DNA from: Puniceicoccales bacterium
Lineage (GTDB): Bacteria; Verrucomicrobiota; Verrucomicrobiia; Opitutales; JAIRKQ01
DNA length: 8,085 nucleotides
Reading direction: 5' to 3'
Assembly (NCBI GenBank): GCA_031288455.1
Contig: JAITRI010000067.1
Span: 1 to 8,085, forward strand
Positions 1-6,180 of the stretch are shown in pieces (within the stretch, counting starts at the first letter, position 1; each line of letters begins with the position of its first letter). Under the pieces are notes generated by a model. The model was not told the origin of the DNA and did no database searches. It saw only the letters and a list, made by a program, of their open reading frames with translations. The position numbers were made by a program, and so were the translations under genes.

Positions 1-74
1 CTCCCCCCCCCCCCCCCCCCCCCTCCCCCCGCGGGGGGGTGGGGCGGGGGTCGGCCGGGCCCCCCCCCCCCCCC
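1..74. other. Low-complexity poly-C/poly-G tract
   Basis: This stretch is almost entirely C followed by G and then C again, with a run of more than 20 C near the start. It leads directly into the repeat sequence CCGCCGGAGGCATAAACA, which in other copies is preceded by a GC-rich hairpin (CAGGGGC...GCCCCTG). The simplest reading is that this is the degraded or mis-assembled edge of a repeat copy at a contig end, not a natural homopolymer. No coding content is visible. Confidence 0.7.
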
Positions 75-244
75 GCCGGAGGCATAAACAAAAGTCCGCG
101 GCGCCGTATTTTCAGAAAAAAGCGCCTGGCGCCGATGTTTTTTTAGTTCTCCGTGGCCTTTGTCTTTGGATTTCCGACGATTTTATTTTTAGTTTTCGTT
201 TTCCGGAGATTTCCGCCTCTCATGCGCGAAGCTATCATGCTCTT

Positions 245-283
245 CCACCACCCCTCCTCGCCGGAGGCGAGGAGGGGTGGGGG
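245..283. repeat. Hairpin B, copy 1 (GGA loop)
   Basis: The arms 249-262 (CACCCCTCCTCGCC) and 266-279 pair perfectly over 14 bp around the three-base loop GGA. Pairing continues outward to 245/283 with one mismatch. The same hairpin occurs in the middle array (5594-5632), where the loop reads TCC. The flanks (CTCTTCC before, GGGGAAATTG after) are conserved between the two copies. No T-tract follows on either strand, so it is not a canonical intrinsic terminator. Confidence 0.9.
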
Positions 284-338
284 AAATTGTAAGCACGTCG
301 AAATGCGAAGGGGCACAGGATTCCACACGCGAAGCAAT

Positions 339-361
339 CCGCATCCGCGAAGCGGATGCGG
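339..361. repeat. Hairpin A, copy 1 (GAA loop)
   Basis: A perfect 10-bp stem (CCGCATCCGC / GCGGATGCGG) encloses the three-base loop GAA. The same stem recurs at 5283-5305, 5687-5709, 7773-7795 and 8045-8067. It is followed on the plus strand by the GC-rich arm and the CCGCCGGAGGCA tail that define the repeat family. Confidence 0.9.
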
Positions 362-417
362 TGGGGTGCAGTGGCTGCGCCCCTGCCCGCCGGAGGCACT
401 AATAAAGCAAGTGCGCT

Positions 418-1104
418 TCACAGCAGTCCATTTTCCCTGAACGAAAATGCGCCGATTGGCGAAATAATTATGTGATCCACGAGGGCGATGTCCAGATGCT
501 GCAGCGTAGTTTTTAGAGCTCTCGTGTTGCGTTCGTCGCAGTCCGATGGGTCCGCCGATCCGGATGTGTGGTTATGGCACAGCATTATTGCCGCCGAATT
601 GCGGCGCATGGCGGATTCCACTATTTTTCTCGGATAAATCACGGCGGATGCAACCGTTCCCTCTTCCAGACGCTCTATGCCGTCTTCCATCAGGCGCAAC
701 TCGGAACTCATGTGGGCCACCTCGACCACTTCCACCTTCAGGCCCGACATTCTCTGGCGCCACAGCGCAATGGCTTTTTCGGCGGAGTCAATGTCCGTGC
801 CGCTTGAAAATTTCTCCTGCAGATACAAACTATTCACCGCGCGTATCATTTTTATGGAGATCGCAGTGGCACGCCCGATGCCTTTTATTTGCTCCAATTC
901 TCCAATTTCGGCGTCGAAAATTCCAGCGATGGATCCAAATGTTTTCAGCAGTATTTTCGCCGTTCTTTTCACGTCCCTCCTCGGGATGCTGAAGGTGAGC
1001 ATCAGTTCCACGATTTCGTGTTGACTGAAGCATGAAAATTCCGCGCGCATAAACCTCTCCCGTAACCTTTCGCGATGTCCGACATTCTCATGTTTATCTC
1101 CCAT
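418..1104 (-). CDS. radC: RadC family JAB-domain protein
   Basis: 228 residues, the usual length for RadC (about 220-230). The N-terminal part has the family opening GHRERLRERF (residues 9-18) and EIVELMLTFSIPRRDVK, followed by a helix-hairpin-helix at about 73-80 (IKGIGRAT). The C-terminal JAB/MPN metalloprotease-like domain shows the metal motif at 177-190: H177-x-H179, S181-G182, P186-S187 and D190. The usual proline after the second His is Thr180 here. RadC proteins were linked historically to DNA repair, but their biochemical role is unsettled; a zinc-dependent hydrolase fold is known for the domain. The ATG at 1104 is the only sensible start; only a weak AGGGA lies about 13 bases upstream. 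The gene follows recA in the same direction, 255 bp apart. Its stop borders repeat array L. Confidence 0.93.
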   Translation of the reverse strand: MGDKHENVGHRERLRERFMRAEFSCFSQHEIVELMLTFSIPRRDVKRTAKILLKTFGSIAGIFDAEIGELEQIKGIGRATAISIKMIRAVNSLYLQEKFSSGTDIDSAEKAIALWRQRMSGLKVEVVEVAHMSSELRLMEDGIERLEEGTVASAVIYPRKIVESAMRRNSAAIMLCHNHTSGSADPSDCDERNTRALKTTLQHLDIALVDHIIISPIGAFSFRENGLL

Positions 1105-1359
1105 GGAAAGAAGAGTCCCTAATTTTTTTTATAAAAATCGTCAAATTCTTATCGCTAAAATTTATTATTTAGCCGCCGCTCTGGGCACACATTTTTCAGT
1201 ATTTGCCGCAGGAGTGATGCCGCGTCTTTTTCATCGATTTTTCCGCCACAAAACTACGCTGTGGTGGCGCACATGGCACAAACCTCCTCACAGTCGCGAC
1301 AAAGGAGGACATTTCACACAAAAGCGCGTTCGCTCGGCGAAATATAATTCCCAATCCTG
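1105..1359. other. recA-radC intergenic region
   Basis: No convincing gene is visible in these 255 bases. The half next to radC is AT-rich and could hold its promoter: on the minus strand there is a TTGACG element at 1144-1139 and a TTATAA/TATAAA stretch at about 1134-1128, but they are too close to pair as one consensus promoter. A small stem (CGCCAC 1244-1249 with GTGGCG 1264-1269, 14-base loop) lies downstream of recA without a following T-tract on the recA strand, so it is not a clear terminator. Confidence 0.4.
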
Positions 1360-2406
1360 CTAGGCGGCGGCGGAATCCTCATCGACGCTCTCCGCCAGCA
1401 CCGTTCCGCCGGCAACGTGCACTATTCTCCTGATCTCGTCTTCCAGTGACTTCGCCACTTCGGGATTATTTTTCAGGTACTGCTTCGCCGATTCGCGCCC
1501 CTGTCCGATTAACTTCCCATCGTGCGCGATCCACGCGCCCTTTTTCTCAAGAATCTTATGCTCAAGCCCAAGATCTATTATGGACCCAGTCTTCGAAATT
1601 CCCTCGTTGAACATTATGTCGAATTCACACTCCGTGAACGGGGCCGCCACCTTATTTTTCACTATTTTTACGCGCGTTCTGTTGCCGGTGACCTTCCCGG
1701 AGTTTTCCTTTATCTGCGACGTTCGGCGGATGTCCAGGCGCACCGATGAGAAGAATTTCAGCGCCCTGCCACCGGGTGTTGTTTCCGGATTGCCGAACAT
1801 CACGCCCACCTTCTCGCGAATTTGATTCGTAAAGATGCAGACGCATCCGGATTTGCTTATGGCCGATGTCAGCCGACGCATCGCCTGACTCATCATTCTC
1901 GCCTGTGCCCCAATGGTCGCATCGCCCACCTGTCCGTCCAACTCCGCCTTTGTCACAAGCGCGGCGACGGAATCCACGACGATGACATCCACCGCTCCCG
2001 ACCGTATCAAAGTCTCCGTTATGTTCAGCGCATCCTCCCCATTTTCCGGCTGCGCCACCATCAGACTTCCCAGGTCGACGCCGACTACTTTAGCATATCT
2101 CGGATCGAGCGCATGTTCCACATCGATGAATGCGGCACTCCCGCCATCTCTCTGTGCTTCGGCTATTACGCTCAGCGAAAGCGTCGTTTTTCCGGACGAT
2201 TCTGGCCCAAAAATCTCGCAAATTCTGCCGCGGGGAAGTCCGCCGACTCCGAGAGCGAGGTCAAGCGCCAGCGATCCGGTGGAAACAACCGATACGTCCA
2301 TTTTCTTTGCATCGCCCAATTTCATTATCGATCCTTCTCCGAACTGTTTATTTATGGCAGCCATCGTAAGCTCCAATGTCCCAGCATCACGTGTTTCGCG
2401 CTTCAT
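1360..2406 (-). CDS. recA: Recombinase RecA
   Basis: 348 residues, normal for RecA. It forms ATP-dependent filaments on single-stranded DNA, drives homologous pairing and strand exchange, and acts as co-protease for LexA-type repressors. Visible motifs are the N-terminal polymerisation segment (AAINKQFGEGSIMKLG), Walker A GPESSGKTT (67-75), the catalytic Glu97 in IDVEHALDP, Walker B VIVVD (141-145), and DNA-binding loop L2 with TNQIREKVGVMFGNPETTPG (193-212). The C-terminus is short and acidic (SVDEDSAAA). The ATG at 2406 gives the usual N-terminal length but has no Shine-Dalgarno; an in-frame ATG at codon 15 is preceded by GGAG, yet using it would trim the conserved N-terminal helix. A near-palindrome lies just upstream (2424-2437) and may be an operator. 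Confidence 0.99.
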   Translation of the reverse strand: MKRETRDAGTLELTMAAINKQFGEGSIMKLGDAKKMDVSVVSTGSLALDLALGVGGLPRGRICEIFGPESSGKTTLSLSVIAEAQRDGGSAAFIDVEHALDPRYAKVVGVDLGSLMVAQPENGEDALNITETLIRSGAVDVIVVDSVAALVTKAELDGQVGDATIGAQARMMSQAMRRLTSAISKSGCVCIFTNQIREKVGVMFGNPETTPGGRALKFFSSVRLDIRRTSQIKENSGKVTGNRTRVKIVKNKVAAPFTECEFDIMFNEGISKTGSIIDLGLEHKILEKKGAWIAHDGKLIGQGRESAKQYLKNNPEVAKSLEDEIRRIVHVAGGTVLAESVDEDSAAA

Positions 2407-2415
2407 TGTGAAAAT

Positions 2416-2443
2416 GAGATAGCGTTGAAATTTGAACAGGCAA
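2416..2443 (-). promoter_or_regulatory. Candidate recA promoter with palindromic operator
   Basis: On the minus strand, TTGCCT (2443-2438) and TATCTC (2421-2416) are spaced 16 bases and could be -35 and -10 elements. The -10 is poor. Almost the whole spacer is the near-perfect palindrome GTTGAAATTTGAAC (2424-2437, symmetric except for one base pair). That is where a repressor site, such as an SOS regulator site, would block the promoter. If right, transcription would begin only a few bases before the recA ATG, which fits the missing Shine-Dalgarno. The element does not match the E. coli or Bacillus LexA boxes, so the regulator is unknown. Confidence 0.35.
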
Positions 2444-2494
2444 GCATCATTTTCCTGGATATTTTCCGCGCAAATAATTTACTGCCGCTGCAGT

Positions 2495-2896
2495 ATGATC
2501 CGATCGCTTTTTGACAGAGAAAGTTTTGGCAAATTATTCATCAGGGTGATCCTGGGAACAATTTTGGCGGCAAAGGGAGTGATGTTTTTCGTGCAGGGTG
2601 ATTCGGCACTGATTTCACTGGGGAAAATTCTCAGCACCATAGGAATCACAAAACTGCCACTCTACTTCGGATGGGCCATCGCGATCGTCTGCGTTGTGTG
2701 TGGCGTGACATTTGCCATCGGTGCATTTTTCAAGATGAGCACATTCCTGCTGGGGACAATTTTTTTGCTGAATGCAATCTTCATGTACTGCGGCGGCCGC
2801 GACCTCGTCGATGAGGTGTCCCATGTGGCAATCCTGTCGGCGGTAATGTACGGATTTATGTTCATCGGCGCCGGGGCACACGCCGTGCAGAAGTGA
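2495..2896 (+). CDS. DoxX-like four-helix membrane protein
   Basis: 133 residues when started at the ATG at 2495. The open frame extends further upstream, but that part lacks an ATG and reads as non-family sequence. There are four hydrophobic segments at about 14-34, 55-76, 82-98 and 108-127. The size, the R(V)ILGxILxxKG opening of helix 1 and the layout fit the DoxX/DoxD-like membrane family, whose members are linked in various bacteria to redox or thiol-stress functions; the specific role here is not known. No good Shine-Dalgarno precedes the start. It is divergent from recA with an 88-bp spacer and lies 25 bp before the next gene, so the two are probably co-transcribed. The family assignment rests on topology and a few residues only. 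Confidence 0.65.
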   Translation: MIRSLFDRESFGKLFIRVILGTILAAKGVMFFVQGDSALISLGKILSTIGITKLPLYFGWAIAIVCVVCGVTFAIGAFFKMSTFLLGTIFLLNAIFMYCGGRDLVDEVSHVAILSAVMYGFMFIGAGAHAVQK

Positions 2897-2921
2897 CGTT
2901 TGCCATCGCCTGGGAGATTCT

Positions 2922-3206
2922 ATGACGCAAACGGTAATTTTGGAAACAATCGCACGCACGGTAATATTTCTGGCGCTGTTGGCATTCCTCGGATACCTTT
3001 TCGTGATACTCCACAGGCGACGTCGCATGCGCAACGGAACAGTCGGCACGCGCAGCCGAGATGAAATAATTGTCGTCGCGACACGTTCCATGGGAGGAAG
3101 AAAATATCTGGTTGCCATCGAGCACAGAGGCAGGCGGTTTCTGCTGTCGCTGAACGGTGACAGGATCGAAAAGCTTTCCCAGTGGGAAATTGGCGACGGT
3201 GCGTGA
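2922..3206 (+). CDS. Small single-helix membrane protein, FliO-like
   Basis: 94 residues, with a well-placed Shine-Dalgarno (GGGAG at 2912-2916, five bases before the ATG). One transmembrane helix (about 11-30) is followed by a strongly basic stop-transfer run HRRRRMR, giving an N-out/C-in topology. The cytoplasmic part has the pattern VVATRSMGGRKYLVAIEHRGRRFLLSL...I.KL. This resembles the beta-rich domain of FliO, the small flagellar export-gate assembly protein (V..R.SLG.R..L.VVEV.GRRLLLGV). No other flagellar gene is visible, so it may instead be a generic member of that fold class. It follows the DoxX-like gene by 25 bp and ends one base from the mnmG stop, on the opposite strand. Confidence 0.7.
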   Translation: MTQTVILETIARTVIFLALLAFLGYLFVILHRRRRMRNGTVGTRSRDEIIVVATRSMGGRKYLVAIEHRGRRFLLSLNGDRIEKLSQWEIGDGA

Positions 3207-3207
3207 A

Positions 3208-5073
3208 TCACGTGCGTCGAAATTTTTCCAGTGCCACCAGAATCAGTGAGATGTCAACGGGAGTAATGCCGCCCATGCGCGACGCCTGCCCGAGATTCAG
3301 TGGTCTGTGCAGCTGCAGCTTCTGTTTGCTCTCATTGCTCAGACTCACGACGGCGGTGAAGTCGAAATTCGGCGGAATTTTAACATTGTCCAGCTGCGAT
3401 AATTTTTCTATGGTGCGCTGCTCACGCTCCAGATATCCGGCGTACTTTAGCCTGTGGATGACTTCATCGCGCACCGTCTGTGATGTTGCATAGAAGTCAT
3501 TCGGAAATGCGATGGTGCCAGCATCCGCCGACTGCAGGAGCCAATCTCCGATCGCTTTCGATTCAAATTTTTCACGCGCGAGACGCTCCACCCAAAGATT
3601 TATGGTGTTCAACTTTTCGCGCGTCCTGCGCAACCTGTCGCCGTCCACCAGGTTAAATTTTTCCGCGAACGGCAGCAGTCTCACATCCGCACCGCCGTGG
3701 TTCAGTGAAAGTCGATATTCCGCTCTGCTTGTGAACATCCTATAGGGCTCAAATGTTCCGTTTGTCACAAGATCATCGATCAGCACTCCGATGTACGCAT
3801 CGTGGCGGCCGAGGACCATCATTTCGCCGCCCATTGCCTTGCGTGCGGCATTGACGCCAGCGACGAGGCCCTGTCCAGCCGCCTCCTCGTAGCCGGATGT
3901 GCCATTTATCTGACCGGCGAAGAACAAGTTTTCGATGATTTTTGACTGCAGCGTTGCGCACAACTGCGTTGGCGGCGCGAAATCATATTCCACAGCATAT
4001 GCCGGCCGCGTAATTTTTGCCATCCGCAGCGGCGGAATGCTTCCCAAAATATCAAGCTGCACGTCCATCGGCATGCTCGACGACAGCCCATTGATGTACC
4101 ATTCATCGGAACTGTACCCCTCCGGCTCCAGAAATAATCGGTGTTCGCTCCTGTCGGGGAATTTTACGCACTTGTCCTCGATGCTCGGACAATATCTCGG
4201 GCCGATGCCGGTAATTTCTCCCGAATAGAGGGGTGATCGGCCGATATTATTTTCCACTATTTCCTTCGTTTTCTGCGTCGTGTGCGCTATCCAACATGAC
4301 CTTTGTCCGGAAAATGACGCATCGAGAACGGCGCGATCGGCGGCACCAAAAATTTCTCCGAATGTTCCGCCGCGGTCGTCATGGAACGCAAATGTGCACG
4401 GGTTCACATCCCCACGCTGCTCCTCGCATGCCGAAAAATCTATGGATGTGCCGGAGATGCGCGGCGAAGTGCCAGTTTTCATCCTATCCAGCGCGATGCC
4501 ATGCTTCTCCAAGCTCTCCGATAAATCTTTGCTTGAAAAATCTCCCATCCGTCCGCCACTGATTCTGTTGGACCCCACGTGCATCAGGCCGCGCAAAAAT
4601 GTCCCGCCGGTCAACACGACCGTCGATCCAAATATGTCAAGGCCAACATTTGTGGCGACTCCAACGGCCAAACAATTCCGCACGATCACAGCTGTGACGG
4701 TCGCCTGGAAAACTGACAAATTCGCGCGCATGCCACTTATCACACGCACCATGCGCCTGCTATAGGCATCCTTGTCGCACTGTGCGCGCGGGCCACGCAC
4801 GGCTTCCCCCTTGGAGCGATTAAGCAGCCGAAATTGTATGGCGGTCGCATCGGCATTAATGGCCATTTCCCCTCCCAATGCGTCAATCTCGCGCACAATG
4901 TTTCCCTTTGCCACGCCACCGATGGCTGGGTTACAGCTCATCTTCGCGATCGTGTCAATGTTGTCCGTTATGAGCAGCGTTCTCGCTCCGACCCTTGCGG
5001 CTGCCAGCGCCGCTTCGCATCCGGCGTGTCCCCCGCCGCAGACCACGGCATCGAATTTTTCGAAAACTGACAT
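3208..5073 (-). CDS. mnmG: tRNA uridine-5-carboxymethylaminomethyl modification enzyme MnmG (GidA)
   Basis: 621 residues, typical for the family. With MnmE it installs the (carboxymethyl)aminomethyl group at wobble uridine U34 of certain tRNAs, using FAD and folate. Residues 8-20 hold the FAD-binding Rossmann motif (GGGHAG, 13-18), followed by NRSKGEAVRGPRAQCDK. Both family signatures are present: GPRYCPSIEDKCVKF, and AGQINGTSGYEEAAGQG with VAGVNA following. The C-terminal region with TSRAEYRLSLNHGGADVRL and the MnmE/tRNA-contacting tail (GGITPVDI) is intact. The ATG at 5073 is chosen because GTGGAAAG lies about 10 bases upstream; an in-frame GTG at 5097 would add eight residues that include this ribosome site. 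No MnmE gene is in the window. The 3' end meets the FliO-like gene tail to tail. Confidence 0.97.
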   Translation of the reverse strand: MSVFEKFDAVVCGGGHAGCEAALAAARVGARTLLITDNIDTIAKMSCNPAIGGVAKGNIVREIDALGGEMAINADATAIQFRLLNRSKGEAVRGPRAQCDKDAYSRRMVRVISGMRANLSVFQATVTAVIVRNCLAVGVATNVGLDIFGSTVVLTGGTFLRGLMHVGSNRISGGRMGDFSSKDLSESLEKHGIALDRMKTGTSPRISGTSIDFSACEEQRGDVNPCTFAFHDDRGGTFGEIFGAADRAVLDASFSGQRSCWIAHTTQKTKEIVENNIGRSPLYSGEITGIGPRYCPSIEDKCVKFPDRSEHRLFLEPEGYSSDEWYINGLSSSMPMDVQLDILGSIPPLRMAKITRPAYAVEYDFAPPTQLCATLQSKIIENLFFAGQINGTSGYEEAAGQGLVAGVNAARKAMGGEMMVLGRHDAYIGVLIDDLVTNGTFEPYRMFTSRAEYRLSLNHGGADVRLLPFAEKFNLVDGDRLRRTREKLNTINLWVERLAREKFESKAIGDWLLQSADAGTIAFPNDFYATSQTVRDEVIHRLKYAGYLEREQRTIEKLSQLDNVKIPPNFDFTAVVSLSNESKQKLQLHRPLNLGQASRMGGITPVDISLILVALEKFRRT

Positions 5074-5282
5074 GGGATATTTCTTTCCACTTTGCACAAA
5101 AATGCGAGTAAAAGTTCACGGAATGCGGCGAAGTCACGGCCGACGGAATAAATTTCCATATTTTTTTAGCCTTTCGATGGCGTTGTCATCATTTTTCCTC
5201 GTGTATTTCCGCCTCGCGCGCGCCATGAGATTTTCGCCATCTCATGCCTCCGAAGATTTCCGCCTCGCGTGCGCGAAGCGGT

Positions 5283-5305
5283 CCGCATCCGCGAAGCGGA
5301 TGCGG
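5283..5305. repeat. Hairpin A, copy 2 (GAA loop)
   Basis: Perfect 10-bp stem (CCGCATCCGC / GCGGATGCGG) with loop GAA, followed by the arm GCAGGGGC...GCCACTGC, whose pairing is broken by one G-A mismatch. Confidence 0.9.
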
Positions 5306-5593
5306 TGGGTGCAGGGGCTGTGCCACTGCCCGCCGGAGGCATAAATAAAGCGGCGCAGCGGGAATTTAAACATAAACAAAACGTAGGCGCAAACAAAACG
5401 GCTTCACGGAAAGTCGTCGCTCGCGTGGCGCCTCCGAAGTCACTTGCGGCCGTTATTCTTGGAGTGAAATCTGCGTCGCCCGTGTTTATAATCCTTCCGA
5501 TGCTGAAGTTTTTAGGTTTCCTGTGCGACGATTTTATCTTCAGTTTTCATTTTCCGACGATTGCCGAAAGATGCGCGCAGTTATCGTGCTCTT

Positions 5594-5632
5594 CCCCCAC
5601 CCCTCCTCGCCTCCGGCGAGGAGGGGTGGGGG
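5594..5632. repeat. Hairpin B, copy 2 (TCC loop)
   Basis: The arms 5594-5611 and 5615-5632 are perfectly complementary over 18 bp around the loop TCC. This is the longest perfect stem in the window. Compared with copy 1 (245-283), the loop is the reverse complement (TCC for GGA) while the surrounding sequence keeps its orientation, and the outer mismatch of copy 1 is absent here. Confidence 0.92.
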
Positions 5633-5686
5633 AAATTGCAGGCACGTCGAAGTGCGAATGGGCACAGAATTTCACGCGCGATCGGT

Positions 5687-5709
5687 CCGCATCCGCTTCG
5701 CGGATGCGG
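5687..5709. repeat. Hairpin A, copy 3 (TTC loop)
   Basis: Same 10-bp stem as copies 1 and 2, but the loop reads TTC, the reverse complement of their GAA, while the flanking repeat keeps its orientation. It is followed by GGGAGCAGGGGCTGTGCC and the CCGCCGGAGGCATAAATAAAGC tail. Confidence 0.9.
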
Positions 5710-5778
5710 CGGGAGCAGGGGCTGTGCCACTGCCCGCCGGAGGCATAAATAAAGCGTCTCAGTGTGTACGAATCCACT

Positions 5779-6180
5779 TTAGCCACTCAGGCCAAAGTCA
5801 TTGATGGACCCTGGGCCGCTGTTGGAGAATAGTGTCCTGACGACACTGCTATCCAATTTTGCATTTTCCGGATCTACCGCCCGTGCCGACATGTCACGTC
5901 CTGCGGTGACATTTTCATTTGCCATCGTTCCCGGTCGTGCGACATCCGCGACATTTGCGATGGTGTCTTGCAAATCATTCGCCCTATCGTGTGCACCCGT
6001 ACCAACCCTTGTGGCATCGGTGGAATTTATGCTGCTGTGGAGTTTACTTCCGACACTGGCCTGTGACAGACCAGTATTCTTGCTAGGGTCAATCACCACT
6101 CCAGCCTCTAAAACAGGCGGAGTACTCCCATTCAAACTCTCACTATTATTTGTCCCAATACTTAAACTCATAGTGCACAT
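5779..6180 (-). CDS. Hypothetical hydrophilic Ser/Thr/Asn-rich protein
   Basis: I do not recognise this protein. From the ATG at 6180 it is 133 residues; another in-frame ATG lies at 6171, and the frame stays open to an ATG at 6354 (191 residues). The shorter forms are preferred because the extra N-terminal part overlaps the AT-rich divergent spacer. The protein is polar with no membrane segment or signal peptide, rich in Ser, Thr, Asn, Gly and Asp (MSLSIGTNNSESLNGSTPP near the start), and ends NSGPGSINDFGLSG. This composition is typical of disordered or exported proteins, but nothing identifies a secretion signal. No Shine-Dalgarno is seen for either start. An antisense ORF (5801-6358) exists but has few charged residues and looks like its shadow. 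The gene is divergent from the histidine kinase and its stop is 22 bp from array M. Confidence 0.5.
   Translation of the reverse strand: MCTMSLSIGTNNSESLNGSTPPVLEAGVVIDPSKNTGLSQASVGSKLHSSINSTDATRVGTGAHDRANDLQDTIANVADVARPGTMANENVTAGRDMSARAVDPENAKLDSSVVRTLFSNSGPGSINDFGLSG

Larger units (their letters stand above)
75..417 (-). repeat. Palindrome-rich repeat array L, downstream of radC
   Basis: This array shares all its parts with two other arrays in the window. Read on the plus strand it contains the tail of one unit (CCGCCGGAGGCATAAACA), a T-rich connector (about 95-220), hairpin B (245-283), a short conserved linker with GCACGTCGAA, hairpin A (339-361), a GC-rich arm (CAGTGGC...GCCCCTGC) and the tail CCGCCGGAGGCACTAATAAAGC. 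About 240 bp (178-415) is colinear with 5528-5757. The array ends at the radC stop codon, so it would be the radC 3' untranslated region. Strand is given as the direction of reading away from radC. ORFs inside it are low-complexity by-products of the repeats and are not called. Confidence 0.85.
5166..5757 (-). repeat. Palindrome-rich repeat array M, between mnmG and the small ORF
   Basis: This stretch of nearly 600 bp without a credible gene contains two head-to-tail units in the same orientation as array L. The first has CCTCGCG-type stretches with TTTCCGCC, hairpin A (5283-5305), the arm GCAGGGGC-TGT-GCCACTGC and the tail CCGCCGGAGGCATAAATAAAGC. A diverged connector follows (about 5345-5520, with AACATAAACAAAACGTAGGCGC matching the connector of array R only loosely). 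The second unit has the T-rich segment, hairpin B (5594-5632), the GCACGTCGAA linker, hairpin A (5687-5709), the arm and the tail ending in AATAAAGCG. Read on the minus strand, it starts just after the stop of the small ORF at 5779. Several overlapping ORFs on both strands encode repeat-derived peptides (such as GLCHCPPEA) and are regarded as spurious. Confidence 0.85.

Noticed and set aside
249..279. Intrinsic terminator for radC at hairpin B
   Set aside because: The stem is strong, but no T-tract follows on the radC strand and it lies about 140 bases beyond the stop inside a repeat module.
143..440. ORFs of 92 and 95 residues across array L
   Set aside because: They are repeat-derived, overlap each other on opposite strands, and run into the radC 3' end.
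1103..1363. 86-residue plus-strand ORF between radC and recA
   Set aside because: It has no family resemblance, overlaps the radC start on the other strand, and has a basic, aromatic-rich composition typical of non-coding translation.
1822..2514. 230-residue ORF antisense to recA
   Set aside because: It lies wholly over recA, which is certain, and its sequence is a frame shadow.
5166..5804. Overlapping ORFs of 60-190 residues within array M
   Set aside because: They translate hairpins and repeat modules (recurring peptides such as GLCHCPPEA and ASGGQ), exist in several frames on both strands, and lack ribosome sites.
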